The notes under the pieces were generated by a model. It was not told where the DNA came from, ran no database searches, and saw nothing but the letters and a program-made list of their open reading frames with translations. From the NCBI RefSeq assembly GCF_026191725.2, contig NZ_CP120863.1, positions 476,001 through 540,000 on the forward strand: 64,000 nt of DNA, read 5' to 3'. The position numbers and the translations under genes are program-made. Positions 9,142-17,142 of this stretch are shown piece after piece. Numbering within the stretch: position 1 is the first letter of the stretch; each line of letters opens with the position of its first letter. The DNA is from Roseibium porphyridii (GTDB lineage: Bacteria > Pseudomonadota > Alphaproteobacteria > Rhizobiales > Stappiaceae).

Positions 9142-9588
9142 TCTTCGAGCCTTTTCTGTCCCCACTTTGCAAAACGGATAGCGCTCAAAGACTTTACGTA
9201 CGGTAAAATACGTACTCAGTCAGCTCAGATAGAAATACCAGAAGTTGTGTTTGAGATAAAATGATCGTTTTACATAAAAATGAGAAACACTTGTGTATGC
9301 ATTAGAGTAAGTCTCTGAATCATTTCGCGAATACGACCAGTCGTGAACTCTTGTTGTTTAATTTTGTTAAAGGATGAAGGTCTTTATCCTTCACAATAGT
9401 CGACGCATTGCCGTGGAATAAGAAAAGATATTATTCCGCAAAGGAAAAAATAATAAGGGCTGAACCTACCAGTTGGGTTTGGGCCAATGGTCGAAATCAA
9501 GGGATTTTGGCGTCTCTCATCCTTGAGGGAATCGCATCGCTCCTTCTTGGATTTGCTCGCCAGGTAAATTGACAAGAGGTCTTCGCGC
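9142..9588. other. AT-rich intergenic region between chemoreceptor and phnF
   Basis: About 450 bases, distinctly richer in A and T than the flanks. It contains two TACGTA palindromes (9195-9200 and 9209-9214) upstream of the chemoreceptor start, and two small hairpins (AAGGAT/ATCCTT at 9370-9391 and GGAATAA/TTATTCC at 9415-9437). It should hold the chemoreceptor promoter. I see no convincing gene. Confidence 0.5.
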
Positions 9589-10329
9589 CTAGCCGTCACC
9601 ATTGACGACGAGCTGGATCCTGTCAGCTGCAACGCGCGCGCGTGTGTATTGGAGCGGCTTTCCGCTGTCGTCGAGATTCAGACTTTCCATCACCATTACG
9701 GGCTGACCGAGTGCGAGACCAAGCTGGCGGGCGTCCTGAGCGTCGACAAGTTCGGCTGTTATACGCGTTTCCTTGCGCTGATAGTCTTCAATGCCGGCGG
9801 CTTTCAATGCTTTGGTGACTGAACCGTTTTCGGCATAGTCCGCGACCAGATTGGGCACCCGAGATTGCTCAAACCAGCTTGTTGCAACAATCATCGGGGT
9901 TCCGTCTGCCACTCTCAGTGTTTCCACCCTGATCAAGGGAACTCCCAGCGGTACACCAAGTTGGTTGGCCAGGAATGCGTCGGCGTCTACGATGGAAGAG
10001 CCGATCAGCCGGCCGCTTGGGGCCCGGTGTTGACCGGATACAATTTCCGAAAACCGGGTACGAGGGCCGATTGGATAACTGAGCGGCGCTGAAGCAACGA
10101 ATGTTCCGCGGCCCTGGTCGGCCCGGAGAATGCCCTCCGACGTCAGCGCGGCAATTGCCCGACGGACTGTGTGTCGGTTCACGCCGAACCGCGCGGCAAG
10201 ATCGGATTCCGGCGGCAAGCGGCTGCCTTTCTCAAAGACTCCGCCAATAATGTCAGCCTTGAGTGTTTCCATGATCTGTCGCCAAACCGTTATTCCAGCG
10301 CCACGATCAACCGAGCTGTTGTTCGTCAT
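9589..10329 (-). CDS. phnF: GntR/HutC-family phosphonate metabolism regulator PhnF
   Basis: A 246-residue repressor-type protein: N-terminal winged helix of the GntR family (TVWRQIMETLKADIIGG... LPPESDLAARFGVNRHTVRRAIAALTSEGIL) and a C-terminal UTRA/HutC effector domain. It is divergent from phnGHIJKL, the usual place for the local C-P lyase regulator. ATG at 10329 is preferred over a TTG at 10356. A perfect inverted repeat in the shared intergenic region (10371-10388) has the GTATAGAC-like core expected for HutC-type operators. The ligand is unknown; phosphate or a phosphonate is plausible. Confidence 0.88.
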   Translation of the reverse strand: MTNNSSVDRGAGITVWRQIMETLKADIIGGVFEKGSRLPPESDLAARFGVNRHTVRRAIAALTSEGILRADQGRGTFVASAPLSYPIGPRTRFSEIVSGQHRAPSGRLIGSSIVDADAFLANQLGVPLGVPLIRVETLRVADGTPMIVATSWFEQSRVPNLVADYAENGSVTKALKAAGIEDYQRKETRITAELVDAQDARQLGLALGQPVMVMESLNLDDSGKPLQYTRARVAADRIQLVVNGDG

Positions 10330-10370
10330 GCGAACGTCATCAAATTTCAGTAGCAATTAGTCAATCAGTT

Positions 10371-10388
10371 TATTTGTATAGACAAATA
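10371..10388. promoter_or_regulatory. Candidate PhnF operator
   Basis: A perfect inverted repeat, TATTTGT - ATAG - ACAAATA, in the phnF/phnG divergent intergenic region. HutC-type GntR regulators typically bind short inverted repeats with a GTATAGAC or GTNNANAC core. GACAAATA repeats once more right after it. A second palindrome, CTGCTTAAGCAG, lies at 10397-10408. Confidence 0.6.
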
Positions 10389-10461
10389 GACAAATACTGC
10401 TTAAGCAGGTGCTGCCTGCATCTTCTTCTTAGGAACCGCCCAAGCAAAAAAGGCGCGCTTC

Positions 10462-10935
10462 ATGACTGAAAAATCTTCTCAACCCAAGACGGACGGAACG
10501 GCGGAAGCCCGCCGGAAAGCCATGGCAACGCTCGCGGCTGCCTCGCCTGAGGCTGTTGCGGAAAAATACGGGACACTGCCGCCGCCCGATTATGACCTTG
10601 TTCGTCAACCCGAGACGGGTCTGGTGATGGTGCGCGGTCGAATGGGTGGCACGGGCAGTCCGTTCAATCTGGGCGAGGTGACGGTGACCCGCTGTGTCGT
10701 GCGCCTGAAAACAGGAGAAACAGGGAGCAGCTACGCGCTTGGCCGAAACAAAACAAAAGCGCTGCAATCGGCAGTGATCGACGCGCTTTGGCAGACCAGT
10801 GATGGCCGCGACAAGATTGAGACGGACATCATTGGGCCGCTTGATGGATTGCAAAGCACGGAAAAAGAAACCGTCAAGCAGGAGACCGAAGCGACCAAAG
10901 TCAATTTCTTTACCATGGTACGCGGAGACAACTGA
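10462..10935 (+). CDS. phnG: Phosphonate C-P lyase core subunit PhnG
   Basis: A 157-residue protein with the PhnG pattern: an N-terminal ARRKAMATLAAASPE helix, then LVRQPETGLVMVRGRMGGTGSPFNLGEVTVTRCVVRL and a region YALGRNKTKALQSAVIDAL. PhnG, H, I and J make the C-P lyase core complex; with PhnI, PhnG takes part in transferring ribose triphosphate to the phosphonate by displacing adenine from ATP. First gene of the plus-strand phn operon, 132 bases from divergent phnF; its stop overlaps phnH by one base (TGATG). Confidence 0.93.
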   Translation: MTEKSSQPKTDGTAEARRKAMATLAAASPEAVAEKYGTLPPPDYDLVRQPETGLVMVRGRMGGTGSPFNLGEVTVTRCVVRLKTGETGSSYALGRNKTKALQSAVIDALWQTSDGRDKIETDIIGPLDGLQSTEKETVKQETEATKVNFFTMVRGDN

Positions 10936-11567
10936 TGGACACGGCAATCAATGCAAGTGAGCAGTCCAACGCGCTTGCTGCGGGATTCAAGGATCCGGTT
11001 CATGATGCACAAGAGTGCTTCCGGGCGATCATGAATGCCATGGCGCGGCCTGGAACGGAGCAGTCGATCCAGGAAGTCGACTTGGCACCGCCCGCACCTC
11101 TCACACCCACCGTTGCGGCCGTTGCTTTGACACTGCTGGACTATGACACCCCCGTCTGGCTTGACCGGCCCTTGATGACGAGTGAAGCAGTCAAATCGTT
11201 TCTGCGTTTTCACACGGGGGCTCCGATCGTAAAGGAACCCGTTGAGGCGGCCTTCGCACTTGTTGCCGATCCTGCTCACCTGGTGCCCTTGACCAGCTTC
11301 AATCAAGGCTCGGCGGAATATCCGGATCGCTCTACCACGGTGGTCCTGTCCTTGCAGGAATTCAGCAAACACCAGGCAGTGATGCTTGAAGGGCCGGGCA
11401 TCAAGGATAAGGCAAGCCTCTCGACTGGGCCTTTACCGCCGGTTTTTTGGGATCAGGTCTCGGCCAACAATCGTCTGTTTCCGCGAGGAGTTGATCTGAT
11501 CTTCTCCGGCAATGGACGCATATGCGCCCTGCCCCGTTCCTCCCGTGTTCTGTTTTCGGAGATCTGA
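10935..11567 (+). CDS. phnH: Phosphonate C-P lyase core subunit PhnH
   Basis: A 210-residue PhnH: the opening FKDPVHDAQECFRAIMNAMARPG is highly characteristic, and the rest follows the family to a C-terminal GVDLIFSGNGRICALPRSSRV. PhnH is a structural member of the PhnGHIJ core, made of a fold related to PLP-dependent transferases but without cofactor. The ATG overlaps the phnG stop by one base, showing tight coupling; phnI follows after three bases. Confidence 0.94.
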   Translation: MDTAINASEQSNALAAGFKDPVHDAQECFRAIMNAMARPGTEQSIQEVDLAPPAPLTPTVAAVALTLLDYDTPVWLDRPLMTSEAVKSFLRFHTGAPIVKEPVEAAFALVADPAHLVPLTSFNQGSAEYPDRSTTVVLSLQEFSKHQAVMLEGPGIKDKASLSTGPLPPVFWDQVSANNRLFPRGVDLIFSGNGRICALPRSSRVLFSEI

Positions 11568-11570
11568 GCC

Positions 11571-12695
11571 ATGTACGTTGCCGTCAAGGGTGGTGAGAAG
11601 GCCATCCGCAATGCTCACAAGCTGACTGCGAAACGCCGTCGGGGCGATACTTCCGTCCCGTCGCTGACACTCGAACAGATTGCGCAGCAGCTCAGCCATG
11701 CGGTTGCTCGCGTCATGGGCGAAGGTTCTCTTTACGACGAGACACTGGCAGCCCTGGCCATCAAGCAATCAAGGGGTGATCTCATTGAGGCAGCTTTCCT
11801 GATGCGGGCTTACCGCACGACGCTGCCACGCTTCGGATACAGTCAGCCTATCGATACCGCGGACATGCTGGTTGAGCGCAGGATCTCAGCAACTTACAAA
11901 GATCTTCCAGGCGGGCAGGTGCTCGGGCCAACCTTCGATTACAGCCACCGCTTGCTCGATTTCGCCTTGGCCGCGGAAGACGACAATGCAGAACCGGTGG
12001 CCGAAACCTCACCGCCCGACGAGGTTGCGATGCCACGGGTCACGGATCTCCTGGGCGATGAAGGGCTGATGGAGCCGGATCCCGTTTCAGACGAGACGGC
12101 TCCGGTCGGCGACCTGACCCGCGAACCGCTGTCGTTTCCGGCGGACCGGGATCTGCGCCTTCAGAACCTGGCCCGCGGCGACGAGGGCTTTCTCCTGGCG
12201 CTCGCCTATTCGACGCAGCGCGGCTACGGCCGGACGCACCCATTTGCCGGGGAAATCCGTTACGGCGAGGTCGAGGTTGAGTTCTTTGCCGAAGAGCTTG
12301 GGTTTGCGGTCACGCTCGGAACCATCAAGGTTACCGAATGTCAGATGATCAACCAGTTCAAGGGTTCGGCCAAGACTGCGCCGACCTTTACGCGAGGTTA
12401 TGGCCTCGTTTTCGGTCAGGTCGAACGCAAGGCCATGTCCATGGCGATGGTCGATCGCTCCATGCGCTTTGAAGAATTGGGCGAAGAGCAGGTCGCACCG
12501 GCACAGGATGTCGAATTTGTGCTGTCTCACTCTGACAATATCCAGGCGACCGGATTTGTCGAACACCTGAAACTACCACACTACGTCGACTTTCAGGCCG
12601 AACTCGTTCTGGTGCGCCAGATGCGTGCCGAATGGTTCGAAAAACGCCGACAGGAAGAAGACAGCGGCGATGCTGCCCAGGAGGCTGCGGAATGA
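11571..12695 (+). CDS. phnI: Phosphonate C-P lyase core subunit PhnI
   Basis: A 374-residue PhnI. It opens MYVAVKGGEKAIRNAH, the family hallmark, and holds a long conserved middle including DLLEAAFLMRAYRTTLPRFGYS-like and AYSTQRGYGRTHPFAGEIRYG segments. PhnI is the nucleosidase/ribosyltransferase subunit that, with PhnG, H and L, joins ATP ribose to alkylphosphonate, giving alpha-D-ribose 1-phosphonate 5-triphosphate. An acidic, less conserved stretch near residues 130-190 looks like an insertion. Its stop overlaps the phnJ start (ATGA). Confidence 0.94.
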   Translation: MYVAVKGGEKAIRNAHKLTAKRRRGDTSVPSLTLEQIAQQLSHAVARVMGEGSLYDETLAALAIKQSRGDLIEAAFLMRAYRTTLPRFGYSQPIDTADMLVERRISATYKDLPGGQVLGPTFDYSHRLLDFALAAEDDNAEPVAETSPPDEVAMPRVTDLLGDEGLMEPDPVSDETAPVGDLTREPLSFPADRDLRLQNLARGDEGFLLALAYSTQRGYGRTHPFAGEIRYGEVEVEFFAEELGFAVTLGTIKVTECQMINQFKGSAKTAPTFTRGYGLVFGQVERKAMSMAMVDRSMRFEELGEEQVAPAQDVEFVLSHSDNIQATGFVEHLKLPHYVDFQAELVLVRQMRAEWFEKRRQEEDSGDAAQEAAE

Positions 12696-13621
12696 ACGAC
12701 ACGGCTCAGATCTATGACCAGGGCGAGTACAATTTCGCTTACCTGGACGAACAGACCAAGCGTATGATTCGACGAGCGATCCTCAAGGGTATCGCCATCC
12801 CCGGTTACCAAGTTCCTTTTGCCTCCCGGGAGATGCCGATGCCGTATGGCTGGGGGACGGGCGGTGTTCAGGTGACTGCTTCGATATTGGGCAAGGATGA
12901 TTGCCTGAAGATGATCGATCAGGGTTCAGACGACACCACAAATGCAGTCTCGCTCCGTGGCTTCTTCGAAAAGACGGCAGGTGTCAGAACCACCTATGAG
13001 ACTTCCGAAGCCACCGTCATCCAGACACGTCACCGGATACCTGAAAAGGAATTGAGGGAAGACCAGATCCTTGTTTTTCAGGTGCCGATCCCCGAACCGC
13101 TTCGGTTCCTGGAGCCTCGAGAGACCGAGACCCGCAAGATGCATGCACTTGAAGATTATGGTCTGATGCATGTGAAGCTTTACGAAGACATCGCGAAAAA
13201 CGGTCATATCGCAACGACCTATGCCTATCCTGTGAAGGTGAATGACCGCTATGTCATGGACCCTTCGCCGACACCCAAATTCGACAATCCGAAAATCGAC
13301 CAGATGCCGGCGCTCCAGCTTTACGGCGCTGGCCGCGAGAAGCGGATCTATGCAATTCCACCCTATACGAAGGTGAAGAGCCTGGATTTCGAGGACTATC
13401 CCTTCGAAGTTCAAAAATTCGACAAACCCTGCGGACTTTGCGGTGCGGAAAATGTCTATCTCGACGAAGTCATCCTCGATGACCAAGGCGGCCGGATGTT
13501 CGTCTGTTCTGACAGTGACCATTGCGAGGAACGCCGGGCGAACGGACATCTTGGACCGATGGCCGCTGATCCGGCAGCCACGCAAATTGCCGGTGGCGCA
13601 CCAGAGGAGACTGTCCGATGA
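12692..13621 (+). CDS. phnJ: Alpha-D-ribose 1-methylphosphonate 5-phosphate C-P lyase PhnJ
   Basis: The radical SAM enzyme that cleaves the carbon-phosphorus bond, releasing alkane and a 1,2-cyclic phosphate. About 309 residues. The [4Fe-4S]-type cysteine motif CxxCx21C is intact at residues 247, 250 and 272, and the further cysteine proposed to form the thiyl radical is at 278 (CSDSDHC). I use ATG at 12692, which overlaps the phnI stop; frames extending upstream only overlap phnI. The stop overlaps phnK. Confidence 0.95.
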   Translation: MNDTAQIYDQGEYNFAYLDEQTKRMIRRAILKGIAIPGYQVPFASREMPMPYGWGTGGVQVTASILGKDDCLKMIDQGSDDTTNAVSLRGFFEKTAGVRTTYETSEATVIQTRHRIPEKELREDQILVFQVPIPEPLRFLEPRETETRKMHALEDYGLMHVKLYEDIAKNGHIATTYAYPVKVNDRYVMDPSPTPKFDNPKIDQMPALQLYGAGREKRIYAIPPYTKVKSLDFEDYPFEVQKFDKPCGLCGAENVYLDEVILDDQGGRMFVCSDSDHCEERRANGHLGPMAADPAATQIAGGAPEETVR

Positions 13622-14406
13622 ACGTATTTCAATCCGAAGCTCCCTTGTTGCAGGTTCATAATGTCACGCGATATTATGGCGACAGGGTCGGGTGTCTGGA
13701 CGTGTCGTTCGATCTTTGGCCCGGTGAAGTGTTGGCCATTGTCGGAGAAAGCGGGTCAGGCAAAACGACTTTGCTGAATTGCCTTTCAACCCGTCTTGCA
13801 CCAACCGCAGGGGCAATCGAATACCGCATGCGTGATGGCACGATGCGCAATCTCTATCAATTGACGGAAGCCGAGCGTCGCCTTCTGATGCGCACAGATT
13901 GGGGCTTTGTGCACCAGAATGCGGCCGATGGTCTGCGCATGAATGTGTCCGCCGGTGCAAATGTCGGTGAAAGACTGATGGCCGTTGGCGATCGGCATTA
14001 CGGGAACATTCGTTCCACGGCAGATGACTGGCTTGGGCGCGTCGAGATCGAAAGCGACCGGATCGATGATGACCCGCGCTCCTTTTCCGGTGGCATGCGT
14101 CAGCGGTTGCAGATCGCGCGAAATCTGGTGACACGTCCGCGTTTGGTCTTCATGGACGAGCCGACTGGCGGGTTGGATGTTTCCGTTCAAGCTCGTCTGC
14201 TTGACCTCTTGCGCCGTTTGGTGGCCGACCTTGGCCTTTCCGTAGTCATCGTCACCCATGACCTTGCGGTGGCAAGGCTGCTCTCGCACAGGATCATGGT
14301 CATGCGCCATGGCAATGTGATTGAGGCCGGGTTGACCGATCAGGTCCTGGACGATCCGCGCGAGCCGTATACGCAGCTGCTTGTCTCTTCCATTCTTCAA
14401 GTTTGA
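13618..14406 (+). CDS. phnK: C-P lyase ABC-type ATPase PhnK
   Basis: A 262-residue ABC ATPase without membrane parts: Walker A GESGSGKTT, signature FSGGMRQRLQIARNL, Walker B LVFMDEP and the H-loop VIVTHDLAVARL. PhnK docks on the PhnGHIJ core and its ATP hydrolysis is needed for turnover; despite homology to oligopeptide transporter ATPases it is not a transporter here. Start overlaps phnJ stop (ATGA), and phnL follows after 15 bases. Confidence 0.93.
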   Translation: MNVFQSEAPLLQVHNVTRYYGDRVGCLDVSFDLWPGEVLAIVGESGSGKTTLLNCLSTRLAPTAGAIEYRMRDGTMRNLYQLTEAERRLLMRTDWGFVHQNAADGLRMNVSAGANVGERLMAVGDRHYGNIRSTADDWLGRVEIESDRIDDDPRSFSGGMRQRLQIARNLVTRPRLVFMDEPTGGLDVSVQARLLDLLRRLVADLGLSVVIVTHDLAVARLLSHRIMVMRHGNVIEAGLTDQVLDDPREPYTQLLVSSILQV

Positions 14407-14421
14407 ACGGGGTCACTTCCA

Positions 14422-15126
14422 ATGGCTGTTCGTCTCTATCTCAACAGTGTCAGCAAGACATTCACCATGCACCTGCAAGGGGGCACCGTCATTCCTGTCG
14501 TCGACAAGGTCGAATTCTCGGTTGATGCCGGTGAATGCGTTGTGCTGGGCGGCCCGTCCGGTGCCGGCAAAAGCTCAATCCTCAAAATGATCTATGGCAA
14601 CTATCGTTGCGATCAGGGCCAGATTCTGGTGACCGTCGGTGACGATATTGTCAACGTGGCCGGCGCTGAACCCCGCGATATACTGAAACTGCGCAGCGAT
14701 ACCATTGGGTATGTCAGTCAGTTTCTGCGCACGATCCCGCGTGTTTCGGCAGAGGATGTTGTCGCTGAACCGCTGATCGCCCAAGGTTCAAGCGAAGAGG
14801 AAGGCCGTGACAAGGCAAGAAACCTCCTTGCGCGTCTGAATGTTCCTGAACGTCTTTGGACCTTGCCTCCGGCAACCTTCTCTGGCGGTGAGCAACAAAG
14901 GGTCAACATAGCAAGGGGCTTTATTGCGTACTATCCGGTCCTGCTGCTCGATGAACCGACCGCATCACTCGATGCTGCCAACCGGGCGGTGGTTGTCCGG
15001 CTGGTGGAAGAGAAAAAGGCGCAGGGCGTCGCCATGGTCGGCATTCTGCATGATCAGGATGTGCGCCAGGAAATAGCCGACCGTATTATCGATGTCACGA
15101 CATTCAGCTCCGAGGCAGCCGCCTAG
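14422..15126 (+). CDS. phnL: C-P lyase ABC-type ATPase PhnL
   Basis: A 234-residue ABC ATPase with Walker A GGPSGAGKSS, signature FSGGEQQRVNIARGF and Walker B VLLLDEPTASLD. The N-terminus (LYLNSVSKTFTMHLQGGTVIPVVDKV) is typical of PhnL, which works with PhnI in the first coupling step and forms a stacked ATPase assembly with PhnK on the core complex. It ends the phnGHIJKL run; a 123-base gap with a candidate Pho box separates it from the next phn genes. Confidence 0.93.
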   Translation: MAVRLYLNSVSKTFTMHLQGGTVIPVVDKVEFSVDAGECVVLGGPSGAGKSSILKMIYGNYRCDQGQILVTVGDDIVNVAGAEPRDILKLRSDTIGYVSQFLRTIPRVSAEDVVAEPLIAQGSSEEEGRDKARNLLARLNVPERLWTLPPATFSGGEQQRVNIARGFIAYYPVLLLDEPTASLDAANRAVVVRLVEEKKAQGVAMVGILHDQDVRQEIADRIIDVTTFSSEAAA

Positions 15127-15179
15127 TGGCGGCAGGAAATACATCAAAAAGCCGCTCTGGACTTGCAGGTGGGCGACAA

Positions 15180-15201
15180 TTGTCACAGAACGGTCATTGC
15201 C
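15180..15201 (+). promoter_or_regulatory. Candidate Pho box upstream of DUF1045-phnM-phnN
   Basis: Two 11-base units, TTGTCACAGAA and CGGTCATTGCC, lie head to tail. The TGTCAC/GGTCAT spacing of 11 bases is that of PhoB half-sites (CTGTCAT-type direct repeats). It sits 49-70 bases before the ATG at 15250, suggesting a second, phosphate-starvation promoter inside the phn locus. A palindrome GACAATTGTC overlaps it. Confidence 0.45.
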
Positions 15202-15249
15202 CACCGATAGGCCGTCTGCAGCCGCCCACCTTTCACATGATTGTTCACC

Positions 15250-15999
15250 ATGCGCTATGCAATTTATTTCGCCGCTACGGCAGATGACAGCCTGATGCTT
15301 CTTGGCAATGCCTGGCTTGGCAGGGACCCTTTCACGGGAGATCCGCTAGCGCAGCCCGGCATCGAAGGACTGTCTGATACGCGGTTTGCCGAGTTGACGT
15401 CCAGTCCGCGACGTTACGGTTTTCATGGGACACTGAAAGCGCCGTTCTTTCTGCGCCAGGGTGAAACGGAAAAGGCACTGGTGAGCGCTTGCGAAGATTT
15501 CGCTGGCCGCATTGCACCTTTTGAAATCCAAAAACTGGGAGTCAACAGGCTGGGAAAGTTTCTGGCGCTCACACCTGACCAGGACGAACCGGATCTGAAG
15601 GCTTTTGCCGAATTGTGCGTCCGTCACTTTGAAAAATTCAGGGCACCACTTTCCGATGCTGATCTGGAGCGGCGACGCAAAGGCGGCCTGACCCCAAAGC
15701 AAGACGTTTACCTGAAAGACTGGGGCTATCCTTACATCTTTGATGAATTCCGTTTTCACATGACGCTTTCGAACAAACTCGAAGTGGAAACAGAGGCGGA
15801 AAAGCTGACAGGTTCCGCGCGTGCCTTCTTTGCAAGGGAGACGGGCATTCCTCGCGGATGCCGCCATTTCGGGCTTTATGTGGAGCCTGAGCCGGGGGCA
15901 CCATTTCAGGTTCGGAAAATCTTTGAACTCACAGGCGGCACAGCGCCGTGCAACGCCCAGCTTTCCGATGACAGTTTCACCCGCAAGGAGAACGCATGA
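15250..15999 (+). CDS. DUF1045 2H phosphoesterase-superfamily protein of the phn cluster
   Basis: A 249-residue protein of the family found next to C-P lyase genes (DUF1045, TIGR03223 type). It carries the two H-x-T/S motifs of 2H phosphoesterases: HGTLKAPF near residue 59 and HMTLSN near residue 174. This superfamily acts on cyclic phosphodiesters such as 1,2- or 2',3'-cyclic phosphates. In the pathway PhnJ makes a ribose 1,2-cyclic phosphate that PhnP opens in E. coli; no phnP is seen here, so this enzyme may do that step. I use ATG at 15250; its stop overlaps phnM (ATGA). Confidence 0.85.
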   Translation: MRYAIYFAATADDSLMLLGNAWLGRDPFTGDPLAQPGIEGLSDTRFAELTSSPRRYGFHGTLKAPFFLRQGETEKALVSACEDFAGRIAPFEIQKLGVNRLGKFLALTPDQDEPDLKAFAELCVRHFEKFRAPLSDADLERRRKGGLTPKQDVYLKDWGYPYIFDEFRFHMTLSNKLEVETEAEKLTGSARAFFARETGIPRGCRHFGLYVEPEPGAPFQVRKIFELTGGTAPCNAQLSDDSFTRKENA

Positions 16000-17141
16000 G
16001 CACGCAGCCCAAGGTCTTCAAGAACGCCAAACTCGTTCTGCCCGACGATGTGTTGAACGGTTCGCTTCAAATTGACGAAGCGGGGCTGATTGCCGGTGTC
16101 GCGTCTCCCACAGAAACAGATGGTCACGATTGTGACGGCGACTATTTGCTTCCAGGTCTGGTTGAGCTGCATACGGACCACCTTGAAACACACTATGCAC
16201 CGCGCCCAAAGGTTCGCTGGAACCCGGTTTCAGCCGTTCAGGCGCACGATGCGCAAATTGCCTGCGCCGGTATTACAACTGTGTTCGATGCATTGCGGGT
16301 CGGCATGGATGAAGACGCTGATCTTAGATATCCGGATATGCGCAAGCTCGCAGACGCGATCGAAACCGGACAGCAGGAACATCGACTGCGGGCCGACCAC
16401 TTTATCCATCTCCGCTGTGAAGTTTCGGCACCGGATGTGCTCGAGGCTTTCAAGGTGTTCGAAGACGACGACAGCATTCGCCTGATCTCGTTGATGGACC
16501 ATACGCCCGGGCAGCGCCAATTCGTTTCGCTGGATGCCTACAAGATCTATTATCAGGGCAAAAAAGGCTTTTCTGACGCGCAGATGGAGGAGTTTATCCG
16601 CCGACGTCAGGAGCGTGCCAGCGGCCTGGCACCGGAAAACCGGCAAAAGCTCTCGGAAATTGCGCTGGCACGCGGTATCGCCATAGCAAGTCATGACGAT
16701 GCAACACAGGATCATGTCGATGAGGCGATCAACCTGAATACGAAGATTGCTGAGTTTCCAACGACGGTTGAGGCGGCAAAGGCGTCTCATGCGGCCGGTA
16801 TGGCGGTCCTTATGGGAGCACCCAACGTGGTCCGGGGCGGCTCACACTCCGGCAACGTGTCTGCAAGGGAACTTGCAGAAGCCGGTGTTCTGGATGTTTT
16901 GTCCTCCGACTATGTTCCAGTGTCTCTTCTTCAGGCCTCGTTTCAGCTGGCGGAAGAGATCGAGAGCATCTCTTTGCCGAAAGCCGTTGCCATGGTGACA
17001 TCGACACCGGCCAACGCCATTGGACTGTCTGACCGAGGTGCATTGTCGCCGGGTCTACGGGCGGATCTCATCCAGGTGAAGATGGTCGGACACATTCCGA
17101 TTGTCCGGGGTGTCTGGCGTGAGGGCCGGCGGGTTGCCTGA
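15996..17141 (+). CDS. phnM: Alpha-D-ribose 1-methylphosphonate 5-triphosphate diphosphatase PhnM
   Basis: A 381-residue amidohydrolase-fold enzyme that removes pyrophosphate from ribose 1-phosphonate 5-triphosphate to give the PhnJ substrate. The metal-binding signature near residues 60-66 reads ELHTDHLETH, typical of PhnM, with later MDHTPGQRQF and ASHDDATQDH histidine/aspartate motifs and SSDYVPVSLLQA towards the end. The start overlaps the DUF1045 gene by four bases; phnN starts one base after the stop. Confidence 0.94.
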   Translation: MSTQPKVFKNAKLVLPDDVLNGSLQIDEAGLIAGVASPTETDGHDCDGDYLLPGLVELHTDHLETHYAPRPKVRWNPVSAVQAHDAQIACAGITTVFDALRVGMDEDADLRYPDMRKLADAIETGQQEHRLRADHFIHLRCEVSAPDVLEAFKVFEDDDSIRLISLMDHTPGQRQFVSLDAYKIYYQGKKGFSDAQMEEFIRRRQERASGLAPENRQKLSEIALARGIAIASHDDATQDHVDEAINLNTKIAEFPTTVEAAKASHAAGMAVLMGAPNVVRGGSHSGNVSARELAEAGVLDVLSSDYVPVSLLQASFQLAEEIESISLPKAVAMVTSTPANAIGLSDRGALSPGLRADLIQVKMVGHIPIVRGVWREGRRVA

Positions 17142-17142
17142 C

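Noticed and set aside
9384..9632. 82-codon minus-strand frame between phnF and the chemoreceptor
   Set aside because: Overlaps the phnF end, no RBS, no recognisable family, and is AT-rich noise.
10731..11372. Minus-strand frame of 213 codons over phnG and phnH
   Set aside because: It is the antisense shadow of two clear genes with strong codon bias on the plus strand.
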